Below, piece by piece: positions 5,532 to 12,024 of a stretch of 12,024 nucleotides of DNA. Numbering within the stretch: position 1 is the first letter of the stretch; every line of letters begins with the position of its first letter. The stretch is from a bacterium (GTDB lineage: Bacteria > Eremiobacterota > Eremiobacteria > Baltobacterales > Baltobacteraceae), in the NCBI GenBank assembly GCA_021784715.1, contig JAJYHP010000172.1:1-12024 (forward strand). Direction: 5' to 3'. Both the position numbers and the translations under genes were made by a program. The notes under the pieces were generated by a model. The model saw only the letters and a list, made by a program, of their open reading frames with translations, was not told where the DNA came from and did no database searches.

Positions 5532-7103
5532 CTGCAGAATTCCCTCTCCAGACGTGTAAAGAACGGATTGCCCCTTGGGGCATTCCTCCTGGTCGTGCTC
5601 ATCGGCTTGCCGCTCGCCCTCTTCTACGATCTCCGGTCGATCTCGGCGAGCTTCCTCCAATCCCAATCGCGAGCGCTCGACCACGTCATCTCGTCGATCC
5701 GCGACTACTATGCCAATACGATCGTCGCAAGCGTCCAGCAGAATCCGCACGACGTCCGTGTGCGGGTCCATTTCGAAGGGCACCCGGGGGCGATCCCTAT
5801 CCCGGCGACCTTCTCGCTCGCGCTCGGGAGCGTGATCTCGCGCGGCCAGGATAACGTCCGGTATCGCTTCATCTCCAACCTGCCCTTCAGGGGGCGCCCG
5901 TCCCACCGGCTCGACGGCTTCGAACGGGCCGCGCTCGTCGCTCTTGCGGCGCACCCGTCGGAGATCGCGACGCGCAGCAGTTGGCACGGCTTCACCACCG
6001 AGGTCCGCTATGCGACCCCGATCGTCATGACGGCGTCCTGCGTCGCCTGCCACAACGCCGATCCCAACAGCCCGAAGCGCGATTGGAAAGTCGGTGAGGT
6101 CGGCGGCCTCCAAGAACTCATCCTCACGCAACCGCTGGCGATGAATCTCGTCTCGTTCAAATATATCGTCCTCTACATTTTGGTCGTGCTGATCTTAGGC
6201 GCGCTGATCTATCGCCAGCAAACTCGGCAAGCGAAAGCGATCGATCGCGCCAACGCCGATCTCTCCACCGCGAACGAAGCGCTACTCGGGCTCTCTTCGA
6301 ACATCTCGCGCTATATCTCGCCGCAGATTTACGAAAGCATCTTCAGTGGGAAGACCGGCACCGAGCTGCACACGCAGCGCAAGAAGCTCACCATCTTCTT
6401 CTCCGATATCAAGGATTTCACCGCGACGAGCGAACGGCTCGCCCCCGAAGAACTGACCGCGATCCTCAACGAGTATTTCGACGAGATGTCCGCAATCGCA
6501 CTGCAATACGGCGGTACGATCGATAAATTCGTCGGCGACGCCATGTTGGTGTTCTTCGGCGATCCAGAAAGCATGGGCGTCGATAACGACGCCGCCGCAT
6601 GCGTGCGCATGGCGCTGGCGATGCAGCAGCGCCTCGCCGAATTGAGCGTTCGCTGGCGCAACCGTGGGATCGAACGTCCCTTTCGCGCGCGCATGGGAAT
6701 AAACACGGGCTTCGTCAACGTGGGCAATTTCGGGAGTTCGGTGCGCATGGATTACACCATCATCGGCGCCGAGGTGAACCTCGCCGCCCGCCTTGAAACC
6801 ATCGCCGAGCCCGGCAGCATCGTGGTGAGTTACGAGACCTACGCGCTCGTCCGCGAAATCGTGGCTGCGCACCCCCTTGCGCCGCTCACCGTCAAAGGAA
6901 TCCCGCGCGAAATCGTGCCCTACGTCGTCGACGGGCCGCTCGAAGAATCCGGCGGCCGACGCCAGGTCTTCAGCGAGCACGGAGCCGGGATCGATCTCTA
7001 TCTCGATATCGAGGCGCTCGATGCGGCGGGGCAGGTGCGCGCGCGAGCGATCTTGCTCGAGGCCGCCGAGGCGCTCGCACCGCCGCACGACCAAGCGCCA
7101 TAG
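5457..7103 (+). CDS. Membrane adenylate cyclase with periplasmic heme c (DUF3365/Tll0287-like) sensor
   Basis: Up to 548 residues. TM1 is at about 38-56, a periplasmic domain at 58-232, TM2 at about 234-252, and a cytoplasmic class III cyclase at about 300-490. The sensor has the Tll0287/DUF3365 pattern: CVACH (Cys195-His199), a covalent heme c site, followed by RDWKVGEVGGLQELI. Cyclase residues are complete: FFSDIKDF (metal Asp317), IDKFVGDAM (adenine Lys357, metal Asp361), and YTIIGAEVNLAAR (Thr434, Asn441, Arg445). It should convert a periplasmic redox or gas signal at the heme into cAMP. The start is uncertain: ATG 5457 gives an odd 37-residue lead with no ribosome site, whereas CTG 5532 has GGAGG five bases upstream and yields a short normal lead before TM1. 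msrA follows 40 bases downstream. Confidence 0.92.
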   Translation: MLGYISRKVDERALPSQNFAIVEENLQNSLSRRVKNGLPLGAFLLVVLIGLPLALFYDLRSISASFLQSQSRALDHVISSIRDYYANTIVASVQQNPHDVRVRVHFEGHPGAIPIPATFSLALGSVISRGQDNVRYRFISNLPFRGRPSHRLDGFERAALVALAAHPSEIATRSSWHGFTTEVRYATPIVMTASCVACHNADPNSPKRDWKVGEVGGLQELILTQPLAMNLVSFKYIVLYILVVLILGALIYRQQTRQAKAIDRANADLSTANEALLGLSSNISRYISPQIYESIFSGKTGTELHTQRKKLTIFFSDIKDFTATSERLAPEELTAILNEYFDEMSAIALQYGGTIDKFVGDAMLVFFGDPESMGVDNDAAACVRMALAMQQRLAELSVRWRNRGIERPFRARMGINTGFVNVGNFGSSVRMDYTIIGAEVNLAARLETIAEPGSIVVSYETYALVREIVAAHPLAPLTVKGIPREIVPYVVDGPLEESGGRRQVFSEHGAGIDLYLDIEALDAAGQVRARAILLEAAEALAPPHDQAP

Positions 7104-7119
7104 TTCGAAGATCCGAAAT

Positions 7120-7137
7120 CGCTCGGCGAGCGTTTTT
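7120..7137 (+). terminator. Short terminator-like hairpin between the cyclase and msrA
   Basis: CGCTC (7120-7124) and GAGCG (7128-7132) pair around a 3-base loop and are followed directly by TTTTT (7133-7137). The stem is short (5 bp), so partial termination or attenuation is more likely than a full stop. It lies seven bases before the msrA ATG, where a ribosome site would normally be. Confidence 0.45.
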
Positions 7138-7143
7138 ATCGGC

Positions 7144-7782
7144 ATGAACGCTTTCGTACGTACCCGCGACGCCGCGCTGGCGCTGCTCCTGCTCGTCGGC
7201 TCCCTGGGGGCGACGCCCCCGCGCAAGGCACCCGAACCGACCGAACGCATCGTCCTCGCCGGCGGCTGCTTCTGGGGGATGCAGGCGGTCTTTCAACGCC
7301 TCATCGGGGTCCGCCGCACGGTCGTCGGCTACGCCGGCGGATCGGCACGGAGCGCGCATTACGAAATCGTCAGCACCGGGCTGACCCGGCAAGCCGAATC
7401 GGTGGAGATCTGGTTCGATCCGCGCGTCGTTTCGCTGCGACAACTCTTCGCCGTCTATTTTACGGTCGCGCACGATCCGACCGAATTGAATTATCAAGGC
7501 CCCGATGTCGGGCACCAATATCGTTCCGAGATTTTCTATACGACCGCGCACCAGCGCGCGGTCGCCGCGGCGACGATCGCCGCGCTGACCAAAGCGCACC
7601 GGTTCTCGAAGCCGATCGTCACGGAGCTCGCCCCGCTGCAACATTTCTACCGCGCGGAAGCCTACCACCAGAACTTCGAACGCAAGCACCCCAACGATCC
7701 CTATATCGTGGAGGTCGATCTTCCGAAGTTACGCGCCCTTCGGAGAGCGTTTCCCAACCTCGTCGCGCACGCTCACCCCTGA
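7144..7782 (+). CDS. msrA: Peptide-methionine (S)-S-oxide reductase, exported
   Basis: Reduces methionine-S-sulfoxide in oxidised proteins. The MsrA motif GGCFWGMQAVFQ has the catalytic Cys at residue 42. Other family elements present are VGYAGG, HDPTELNYQGPDVGHQYRS, and FYRAEAYHQNF. The usual VCSGxTGHAE segment is altered to VSTGLTRQAE, and no second cysteine exists anywhere, so the resolving Cys must come from a partner (thioredoxin-like protein or thiol) or the enzyme works as a 1-Cys type. The first 23 residues (basic start, then ALALLLLVGSLGA) look like a signal peptide, placing it in the periplasm. At 212 residues it is normal for the family. No ribosome site precedes the ATG; a hairpin is there instead. 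It follows the heme cyclase on the same strand and overlaps the convergent neighbour by 10 bases. Confidence 0.93.
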   Translation: MNAFVRTRDAALALLLLVGSLGATPPRKAPEPTERIVLAGGCFWGMQAVFQRLIGVRRTVVGYAGGSARSAHYEIVSTGLTRQAESVEIWFDPRVVSLRQLFAVYFTVAHDPTELNYQGPDVGHQYRSEIFYTTAHQRAVAAATIAALTKAHRFSKPIVTELAPLQHFYRAEAYHQNFERKHPNDPYIVEVDLPKLRALRRAFPNLVAHAHP

Positions 7783-8681
7783 TCGCCGGTGAGCGGCGCC
7801 TGGTCGAGATGGCTACCGTAATCGCGCGGATTGAAATACCACGACGGTAGCGTCTTCGGAAAGCGGATCTTCTTGAATTCGTAGGTGACGTGCTTGCCGT
7901 CGTCTTCGTAGCCGCCGCCGACGCGCCCCTCGATATGCGTGATCACCGGATAGCCGTCGACCCGCCCCATCGTACACGTAAAGAGCACCGGGTAAATCCG
8001 CGTCGCGCCGCCCCCGGTGACGAAGAGGCGATCGGTCGCGGTGAATTTTTCAATCTCCAACGTCCGCGCATCGACCCAAAGCTCGCGAAGACGGTTGCGC
8101 ATCGGCGTGCGGCGGGGCTTCACGCGAACGTCGAGGAGGCCGCCCTCGCGGGTGACGTCGACGATCTCGTAGTCGGGATCGTAGAGCGCCTTGACGACGA
8201 TAATCGTCGGGAGCGGCGTGAACGACGGCTCCGGAGTCGGCTTGAAAAACTTCGGGCGCGGCGTCGCGGGAGCGCGCTGAAAGATATCGGCGGTCGGCGG
8301 GCCGGGATCGTAATCTTCGTTGAATGCCGCGCGTTCGTAGCGCATGCGCCCGATCGCTCCGAGGTGGTAGAGTTTGCGTTTCAAACAGGCGCGATCGGAG
8401 GTGCGGCACCAATAGTCGACCTGATAGGTATTCGCGTAGTCCGGATATCCGTAGTCGGTCATCTGTTTGCGAAAGAGTTCGTAGGTTTCGTAGGGCGGCG
8501 GTGGCCGATGCGAACGAAAGACGCTACGAATCTTCGCGAAGAGCACGACGTAATTGCCGATCGGCGGATAGGTCGCCGTCGCGCTTGGGGCCGCAGCGAC
8601 GGCGTGCGGCGCTTGGCCCGCTAGGGCGCCCAAGAGCAGCGTCGAGAAAATGCCAACCAGGAGAACGATACGCGCCTTCAT
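7773..8681 (-). CDS. Secreted hypothetical protein, possibly LolA-fold-like
   Basis: 302 residues with a clear signal peptide (MKARIVLLVGIFSTLLLGALAG, cleavage near AVAA at about 30). The first mature part, about 40-120, is aromatic-rich with two cysteines (WCRTSDRAC) that may form a disulphide. A Pro/Thr-rich linker (about 130-155) follows. The C-terminal half is beta-rich: PDYEIVDV, LRELWVDARTLEIEKFTATDRLFV, VDGYPVITHIEGRV, then HVTYEFKKIRF. This pattern of a sheet carrying phrases such as 'WVDARTLEIEKFTATD' and 'DGYPVITHIEG' resembles outer-membrane lipoprotein-sorting-like proteins, but I cannot name a family firmly. ATG at 8679-8681 has no ribosome site; a palindrome GTTCTAAGAAC (8683-8693) sits just upstream. 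The 3' end overlaps msrA by 10 bases. Probably periplasmic; function unknown. Confidence 0.8.
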   Translation of the reverse strand: MKARIVLLVGIFSTLLLGALAGQAPHAVAAAPSATATYPPIGNYVVLFAKIRSVFRSHRPPPPYETYELFRKQMTDYGYPDYANTYQVDYWCRTSDRACLKRKLYHLGAIGRMRYERAAFNEDYDPGPPTADIFQRAPATPRPKFFKPTPEPSFTPLPTIIVVKALYDPDYEIVDVTREGGLLDVRVKPRRTPMRNRLRELWVDARTLEIEKFTATDRLFVTGGGATRIYPVLFTCTMGRVDGYPVITHIEGRVGGGYEDDGKHVTYEFKKIRFPKTLPSWYFNPRDYGSHLDQAPLTGDQG

Positions 8682-8682
8682 A

Positions 8683-8693
8683 GTTCTAAGAAC
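8683..8693. promoter_or_regulatory. 11-base palindrome immediately upstream of the secreted hypothetical gene
   Basis: GTTCT-A-AGAAC is a perfect inverted repeat with a one-base centre, placed one base upstream of the start codon at 8679-8681, in the 42-base gap after the membrane-protein gene. It could be an operator or overlap a -10 region (minus-strand GATACG is beside it). With no ribosome site visible, leaderless translation is possible. Confidence 0.25.
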
Positions 8694-8723
8694 GTATCGC
8701 TCGCCCCAATTGTCACGCCGAAA

Positions 8724-9179
8724 TTAGAGATCGTTACGGAGTATGTAGGCGACGGGAAGCGCGAAAAACACGACGTGCGCGATCAGCACCATCACGAGCC
8801 CGGAACCGGTCGGGAATGCCGGCTCTAAGTGCTTTCCAAGCAATAAGACCTGCATGCCCAGCATCACGACGATGCCGAAGATCACCGCGTTGGCCCACCA
8901 CTGCAGTTTCGGCAAGAAGCGGAGGAAAAGCGCGGCGTAGATCGCGGCCCACACGATCGAGATGATGAGGTGCAGGACGATGCCGAGCGCGATATACCCG
9001 GGCGACGAAAATGCCGCCGGACCGACCAGCCCCGAGGCAATAGACATGTAGATGCCCGGAAACGGCGCGTTTCGCGAGAGTATGAGAAAAAGATCGACGA
9101 TGATCCCGCCGGTGATACCGGCTCCGATAATGCGCCCGACCCCAGGTGGACGTTTCGCGAGGGCTTGAGCCACGGTCAT
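8724..9179 (-). CDS. Four-helix integral membrane protein, function unknown
   Basis: 151 residues with four predicted membrane helices at about 16-34, 62-88, 96-115 and 126-146. Between the first two is a Gly/Ala/Pro-rich stretch (SGLVGPAAFSSPGYIALG). The short N-terminus (MTVAQALAKRPPG) is cytoplasmic by the positive-inside rule. No family is recognised with confidence; small membrane proteins of this shape are common near envelope genes. GGAGG lies at 9182-9186 on this strand, only two bases before the ATG at 9177-9179 but seven bases before a GTG at 9171-9173, so translation may begin two codons later, at Val3. A much longer in-frame extension to 9542 is arginine/glycine-rich, lies opposite the deacetylase gene and is rejected. 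It is upstream of, and probably co-transcribed with, the secreted hypothetical gene. Confidence 0.82.
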   Translation of the reverse strand: MTVAQALAKRPPGVGRIIGAGITGGIIVDLFLILSRNAPFPGIYMSIASGLVGPAAFSSPGYIALGIVLHLIISIVWAAIYAALFLRFLPKLQWWANAVIFGIVVMLGMQVLLLGKHLEPAFPTGSGLVMVLIAHVVFFALPVAYILRNDL

Positions 9180-9261
9180 TCCTCCAATACGGCTACGAAT
9201 GCGGTGAGAGATCTCGCGTAGCGCAAACGGGTGCTGGAGCCCGAGCGCGAAGAGAAGCCGT

Positions 9262-10212
9262 ATGCCACGTCGTTCGCACCGTCGCCCCCGCATCACTCCC
9301 GTTCGCGCGCTGGTAGCGGCTCTCGCGCTCATCGTTGGAGTCTTGTTCGTGCGCTCCTTCCTGTTTCCGCATCCTCCCGAGCGCGTGGCGATCCATCCGC
9401 GCCCGAGCGCCACCGCCCCCCCGGCCCCCACTTTGGCGGCGAGCTCGGTACCATCGACGGCGCCAACCCCCCACCGCAGCCCGGCGGCGCGCCCGACGAT
9501 CTCACCGGCGCTGCCATCGGGGCACGCGCGCCTCGCGCTCATCGTCGACGATTGCGGCCAGTGGCTCGATATCGAACGGGGCTACATCGCGCTGCCGATT
9601 CCGCTCACGCTCGCGGTTTTACCGGAGGTTCGGTACACCACGCGCATCGCCGATGAAGCACACGCCGCCGGGAAAGGCGTCATGCTCCACCTTCCGATGC
9701 AGCCGATCTCCGCGCTCGATCCCGGCCCCGGCAAGATCGTGGTCTCGATGAATGACGAAACGATCGAAGCGCAGGTTGCCCGCGATATCGATGCGGTGCC
9801 CTACGCCGAGGGAGCGAACAACCACGAAGGAAGCCGCGCCACCTCCGATCCTCGCGTGATGGCTGCGGTCATGCGCGTCTTTCGTAGTCGTGGGCTCTTC
9901 TTTATCGATTCGCGCACGATTGCGACGACCGTCGCGCAAAAAACCGCGCGCGCGTACGGCGTGCCGAATGCCGCGCGCGACGTCTTTCTCGACGATCGGA
10001 ACACCGTTCCGGCGGTGGAAGCGCAACTGCGGCTCGCCGCTCGTATCGCGCTAAAGCGCGGCAGCGCGATCGCTATCGGGCACCCGCGCCCCGCGACGCT
10101 CGCCGCGGTACGGGCACTCTATCCACAACTCGAGCGCGAAGGAATCACGTTCGTCCTCGCGCGCACGCTGGTCGGTATCGACGGAAAGGCATCGCAAAGC
10201 ACACGCACATGA
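9262..10212 (+). CDS. Divergent polysaccharide deacetylase family protein (YibQ-like)
   Basis: 316 residues: a basic N-terminus, one membrane anchor (about 14-36), a Pro/Ala/Ser/Thr-rich linker (40-87), then the domain. Family motifs in order are LALIVDDCG (91-99), LTLAVLP (115-121), MLHLPMQP (141-148), GANNHEGSRATSD (184-196), FFIDSRT (213-219), RDVFLDD (239-245) and IAIGHP (270-275). The domain belongs to the carbohydrate-deacetylase superfamily (DUF610) and is probably held outside the inner membrane, acting on or near cell-wall or surface glycan; activity is not established for the family. The usual Met after NNH is Glu here. The start ATG has only a weak AGAG ribosome site. It is divergent from the membrane-protein gene across 82 bases and overlaps the next gene by ATGA. 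Confidence 0.9.
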   Translation: MPRRSHRRPRITPVRALVAALALIVGVLFVRSFLFPHPPERVAIHPRPSATAPPAPTLAASSVPSTAPTPHRSPAARPTISPALPSGHARLALIVDDCGQWLDIERGYIALPIPLTLAVLPEVRYTTRIADEAHAAGKGVMLHLPMQPISALDPGPGKIVVSMNDETIEAQVARDIDAVPYAEGANNHEGSRATSDPRVMAAVMRVFRSRGLFFIDSRTIATTVAQKTARAYGVPNAARDVFLDDRNTVPAVEAQLRLAARIALKRGSAIAIGHPRPATLAAVRALYPQLEREGITFVLARTLVGIDGKASQSTRT

Positions 10213-11045
10213 AAACGATCGCATTTTACGGGGCGGGGCTCTTAGGCTCCAATTTCGTTCGCGCTTTTCGCCGGCGCGGTTATGCCGTGCGGCTCTGGAA
10301 TCGCACCGCCGCGCGCGCGCAAGCGCTCGCGGATATCGGCGTGGAGATCTGCACGCTCCCCGAAGAGGCGGCAGCGGGCGCCGATTATCTCCACCTCTGC
10401 CTCAGCGACGATGCGGCGGTCGAGAGCGTGCTCGAACGCGTGCTTCCCCGGCTCGACAAACGCGTACCGATCTGCGACCACACGACCTGCCTGCCGCAGC
10501 GAGTCGCCGAACGCACGCGCGCGCTCCATGCGCAGGGCTACCGCTACCTTCACGCCCCGGTCTTTATGGGGCCACCGAACGCACTCGATGGGAGCGGCTC
10601 GATGCTGGTAAGCGGCGATCGAAGCGAGATCGCCCTCCTGCACGATCATCTCGCGGCGATGACCGGAACGCTGCGCGATCTCGGCGAGCGTATCGAAGCG
10701 GCCGCGATCTACAAACTCCTCGGCAACGCGATGATTCTCGCGGTGATCGGCGGGGTCGCCGACGTGCTGCATATCGGGGCCGCCCAGGGGCTCACCGGCC
10801 CCGAAAGTTTCAAGATCTTCGACTTCTACGATCCCAAAGGGCAGATCGAGGGGCGCGGGCGCCGGATGGCCGCGGGCGACGAGAGCGCGACCTGGAGCGT
10901 GGAGATGGCGCTCAAAGACGCTCGCTTCATGCAAGGCGCCGCCTACGACGGAGCGTTGCCGGTGATCGATGCGGTCGCCGCCCGGCTCACCGAACTCGCC
11001 GCTACGGGAGCGGCGAAGGCCGATCTCGCGGCGCTCGCGCGCTAG
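10209..11045 (+). CDS. NAD(P)-dependent beta-hydroxyacid dehydrogenase family protein
   Basis: 278 residues, cytoplasmic. The N-terminal Rossmann fold has GAGLLG (8-13), and the second strand ends LWNRT with Arg32, which favours NADP. The substrate loop DHTTCLPQ (90-97) corresponds to the family's DxST motif, followed by APVFMGPPNALDGSGSMLVSGD (116-137). The helical C-terminal domain holds the catalytic Lys169 and Asn173 in IYKLLGNAM. This is the 3-hydroxyisobutyrate dehydrogenase/6-phosphogluconate dehydrogenase-like family (glyoxylate or succinic-semialdehyde reductases, among others); the substrate cannot be told. Its start overlaps the previous stop as ATGA, so it is coupled to the YibQ-like gene, although no shared pathway is obvious. 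The 3' end overlaps the opposite-strand gene by 44 bases. Confidence 0.92.
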   Translation: MKTIAFYGAGLLGSNFVRAFRRRGYAVRLWNRTAARAQALADIGVEICTLPEEAAAGADYLHLCLSDDAAVESVLERVLPRLDKRVPICDHTTCLPQRVAERTRALHAQGYRYLHAPVFMGPPNALDGSGSMLVSGDRSEIALLHDHLAAMTGTLRDLGERIEAAAIYKLLGNAMILAVIGGVADVLHIGAAQGLTGPESFKIFDFYDPKGQIEGRGRRMAAGDESATWSVEMALKDARFMQGAAYDGALPVIDAVAARLTELAATGAAKADLAALAR

Positions 11046-11511
11046 GCGGGGCGCTCGGCGCGACCGCCGGGAGCGGCGTCCGGCGCGGCAACGGGATGCC
11101 GTTCCAGCGGGGGCGCGGCGTTGGGGGCACGCGCGGCGCGAAGACCACATGCGGTAGCGGGTTGGGTTGCGTGGGGAGCCTCCGCGCGAGCCGCGCGATC
11201 GGCGTGCGGATCTCCACCGTGCGCGCCGCTGCAGCGTAGCGCACCTCGTCGCCGAGGGGGCGCAGGGTCGAGGCGAGCGGGAGATAGAGCTGCCCCAGGG
11301 GGCGATGCGCCGAGCGCGGCACCCGAATCACCACGCAACGCCCGCTGCGATAGATAAAGAGCCGGTTCCCGACGCGGATGATGCGGTCGACGAACGCGGC
11401 TACGACCGGCCATGCCGGCGCGTAGAGGTGCCCGCTCCGCAGCACCAGCGGACGATAGGAGTGGATGGGCGCTCCGTCCCGGAGCACGCGCGTCGGTGGG
11501 AGAAACGGCAC
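11002..11511 (-). CDS. Stalk-domain (copper amine oxidase N-like) protein
   Basis: 169 residues. The first 110 match the copper-amine-oxidase-N-like stalk pattern common in surface proteins: VLRDGAPIHSYRPLVLRSGHLYAPAWPVVAAF (9-40), a short hairpin RLFIYRSGRCVVIRV, GQLYLPLASTLRPLGDEVRYAAAARTVEIRTP. The remaining 60 residues are Pro/Arg/Ala-rich and probably disordered. No signal peptide is seen with the GTG start at 11509-11511; upstream in-frame codons up to a TGA at 11557-11559 offer no better start, so a missed leader or unusual export is possible. The 3' end runs 44 bases into the end of the dehydrogenase gene on the other strand. It is divergent from the YihY/BrkB gene with 23 bases between starts. 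The competing plus-strand frames here lack any family resemblance. Confidence 0.72.
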   Translation of the reverse strand: MPFLPPTRVLRDGAPIHSYRPLVLRSGHLYAPAWPVVAAFVDRIIRVGNRLFIYRSGRCVVIRVPRSAHRPLGQLYLPLASTLRPLGDEVRYAAAARTVEIRTPIARLARRLPTQPNPLPHVVFAPRVPPTPRPRWNGIPLPRRTPLPAVAPSAPPSARAPRDRPSPLP

Positions 11512-11534
11512 GATACGGCGATATACCGCACGCG

Positions 11535-12024
11535 ATGGCGCGAATCTTTGCGGTCTTCAGGAATGCGGGCGCGCGTTTCTCATCCGAGGGCTGTGCGTTC
11601 GCCGCTCAGGCGGTCGCTTTCAACGCCCTCTTCTCGCTCTTTCCCCTGGTCGTCCTCGCGATCGGGGGCGTTTCGATCTTCATCCACAACGGCCGCGGAC
11701 GGGTGCTCGCCTTCTTCGACGAACTCGCCCCGACGCTTCACAACGTGGTTGCGGCGAACCTCAGCGCGTACTATTACGGGCGGGGCATCACCAGCGTCAT
11801 CGCGCTCGTCGTATTAATTTGGTCGGCGAAAAATCTCTTCATGTCGCTCGCCTTCGCGCTCGACCGCACGATGAAGGTTGACGAACGGCGCCCGCTCGTC
11901 GCCCATATCGCCGTCGCGGTCGTCGCGCTGCCGATTCTCGGCCTCGCATTACTCATCGCGCTCGTGCTGCCGGTGCTCTTCTCGGTCGCCTTCGCGATGG
12001 CGCACATACCCGATCGCCGCGATA
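11535..12024 (+). CDS. YihY/virulence factor BrkB family membrane protein, N-terminal part
   Basis: 163 codons from ATG 11535 run open to the end of the window. The family signature is the early CAFAAQAVAFNALFSLFPLVVLAIGG (about 19-44), an amphipathic segment, then SVIALVVLIWSAKNLFMSLAFALDRTM (about 92-118) and a third long helix VAVVALPILGLALLIALVLPVLF (about 131-155). YihY/BrkB proteins are inner-membrane proteins with six or more helices whose role is poorly known; the old RNase BN label for them is wrong. No ribosome site is seen before the ATG. Confidence 0.9.
   Translation, partial: MARIFAVFRNAGARFSSEGCAFAAQAVAFNALFSLFPLVVLAIGGVSIFIHNGRGRVLAFFDELAPTLHNVVAANLSAYYYGRGITSVIALVVLIWSAKNLFMSLAFALDRTMKVDERRPLVAHIAVAVVALPILGLALLIALVLPVLFSVAFAMAHIPDRRD

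Noticed and set aside
5343..6131. Minus-strand ORF (262 aa) opposite the cyclase sensor domain
   Set aside because: Arg/Asp-rich antisense shadow; it overlaps both cyclase starts and shows no domain.
6877..7143. Extension of msrA upstream into the cyclase gene
   Set aside because: Low-complexity Arg/Ser translation antagonistic to the cyclase frame; the signal peptide begins at 7144.
6282..7250. Long minus-strand ORF (322 aa) opposite the heme cyclase
   Set aside because: Shadow of the high-GC cyclase gene; His/Asp/Arg-rich translation with no family pattern, while the plus strand has full cyclase motifs.
9180..9542. N-terminal extension of the four-helix membrane protein
   Set aside because: Arg/Gly-rich sequence opposite the deacetylase N-terminus; a ribosome site at 9182-9186 fixes the start at 9179 or 9173.
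10242..11150. Minus-strand ORF (302 aa) opposite the dehydrogenase
   Set aside because: Antisense shadow; the plus frame carries the complete dehydrogenase motifs.
11167..11817. Plus-strand ORF (216 aa) across the stalk-domain and YihY/BrkB genes
   Set aside because: Arg/Ser-rich frame without domains; it conflicts with YihY/BrkB signature sequence in another plus frame.

Overview
The window is a high-GC bacterial chromosome segment whose gene content fits Candidatus Eremiobacterota (WPS-2) or a neighbouring environmental phylum. The pointers are a B12-dependent NrdJ, secreted stalk-domain and carboxypeptidase-regulatory-like proteins, and a LolA-fold-like periplasmic hypothetical. The taxonomic call is inference from overall character, not from a marker alignment. 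Nothing indicates phage structural genes, insertion sequences or CRISPR.

Layout. 1-830 is the 3' end of nrdJ (+). 841-884 is a long hairpin. 901-1050 holds two tightly packed minus-strand tRNAs, Phe(GAA) then Asn(GTT). 1056-1540 has no protein gene but two divergent, structured, apparently non-coding transcripts, each closed by a textbook intrinsic terminator, one (-) ending at about 1056 and one (+) ending at about 1480. 1539-1997 is a DIP1984-family gene. 1998-2264 carries a tRNA-like 3' half, a direct repeat, a palindrome and a hairpin. 2265-4100 is a visibly more AT-rich three-gene cassette: a WapI-immunity-like protein, an NTF2-like/RraB fusion, and a small secreted carboxypeptidase-regulatory-like protein.

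4114-7782 is a signalling block. Two class III adenylate cyclases are divergently transcribed from a short shared region near 5440-5531. The minus-strand one has a degenerate receiver domain. The plus-strand one is membrane-anchored with a periplasmic DUF3365/Tll0287-like domain containing a CxxCH heme c site. It is followed at once by an exported single-cysteine MsrA, suggesting periplasmic redox sensing coupled to cAMP and to methionine-oxide repair.

7773-9179 holds two minus-strand envelope proteins (a secreted hypothetical and a four-helix membrane protein). 9262-11045 is a coupled pair (YibQ-like divergent polysaccharide deacetylase, then a beta-hydroxyacid dehydrogenase family reductase). 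11002-11511 is a minus-strand stalk-domain protein, and 11535-12024 is the start of a YihY/BrkB membrane protein that runs off the window.

The parts most worth following are the 1056-4100 accessory stretch (two structured RNAs, tRNA-like remnant, orphan immunity-like cassette) and the heme-cyclase/MsrA unit.
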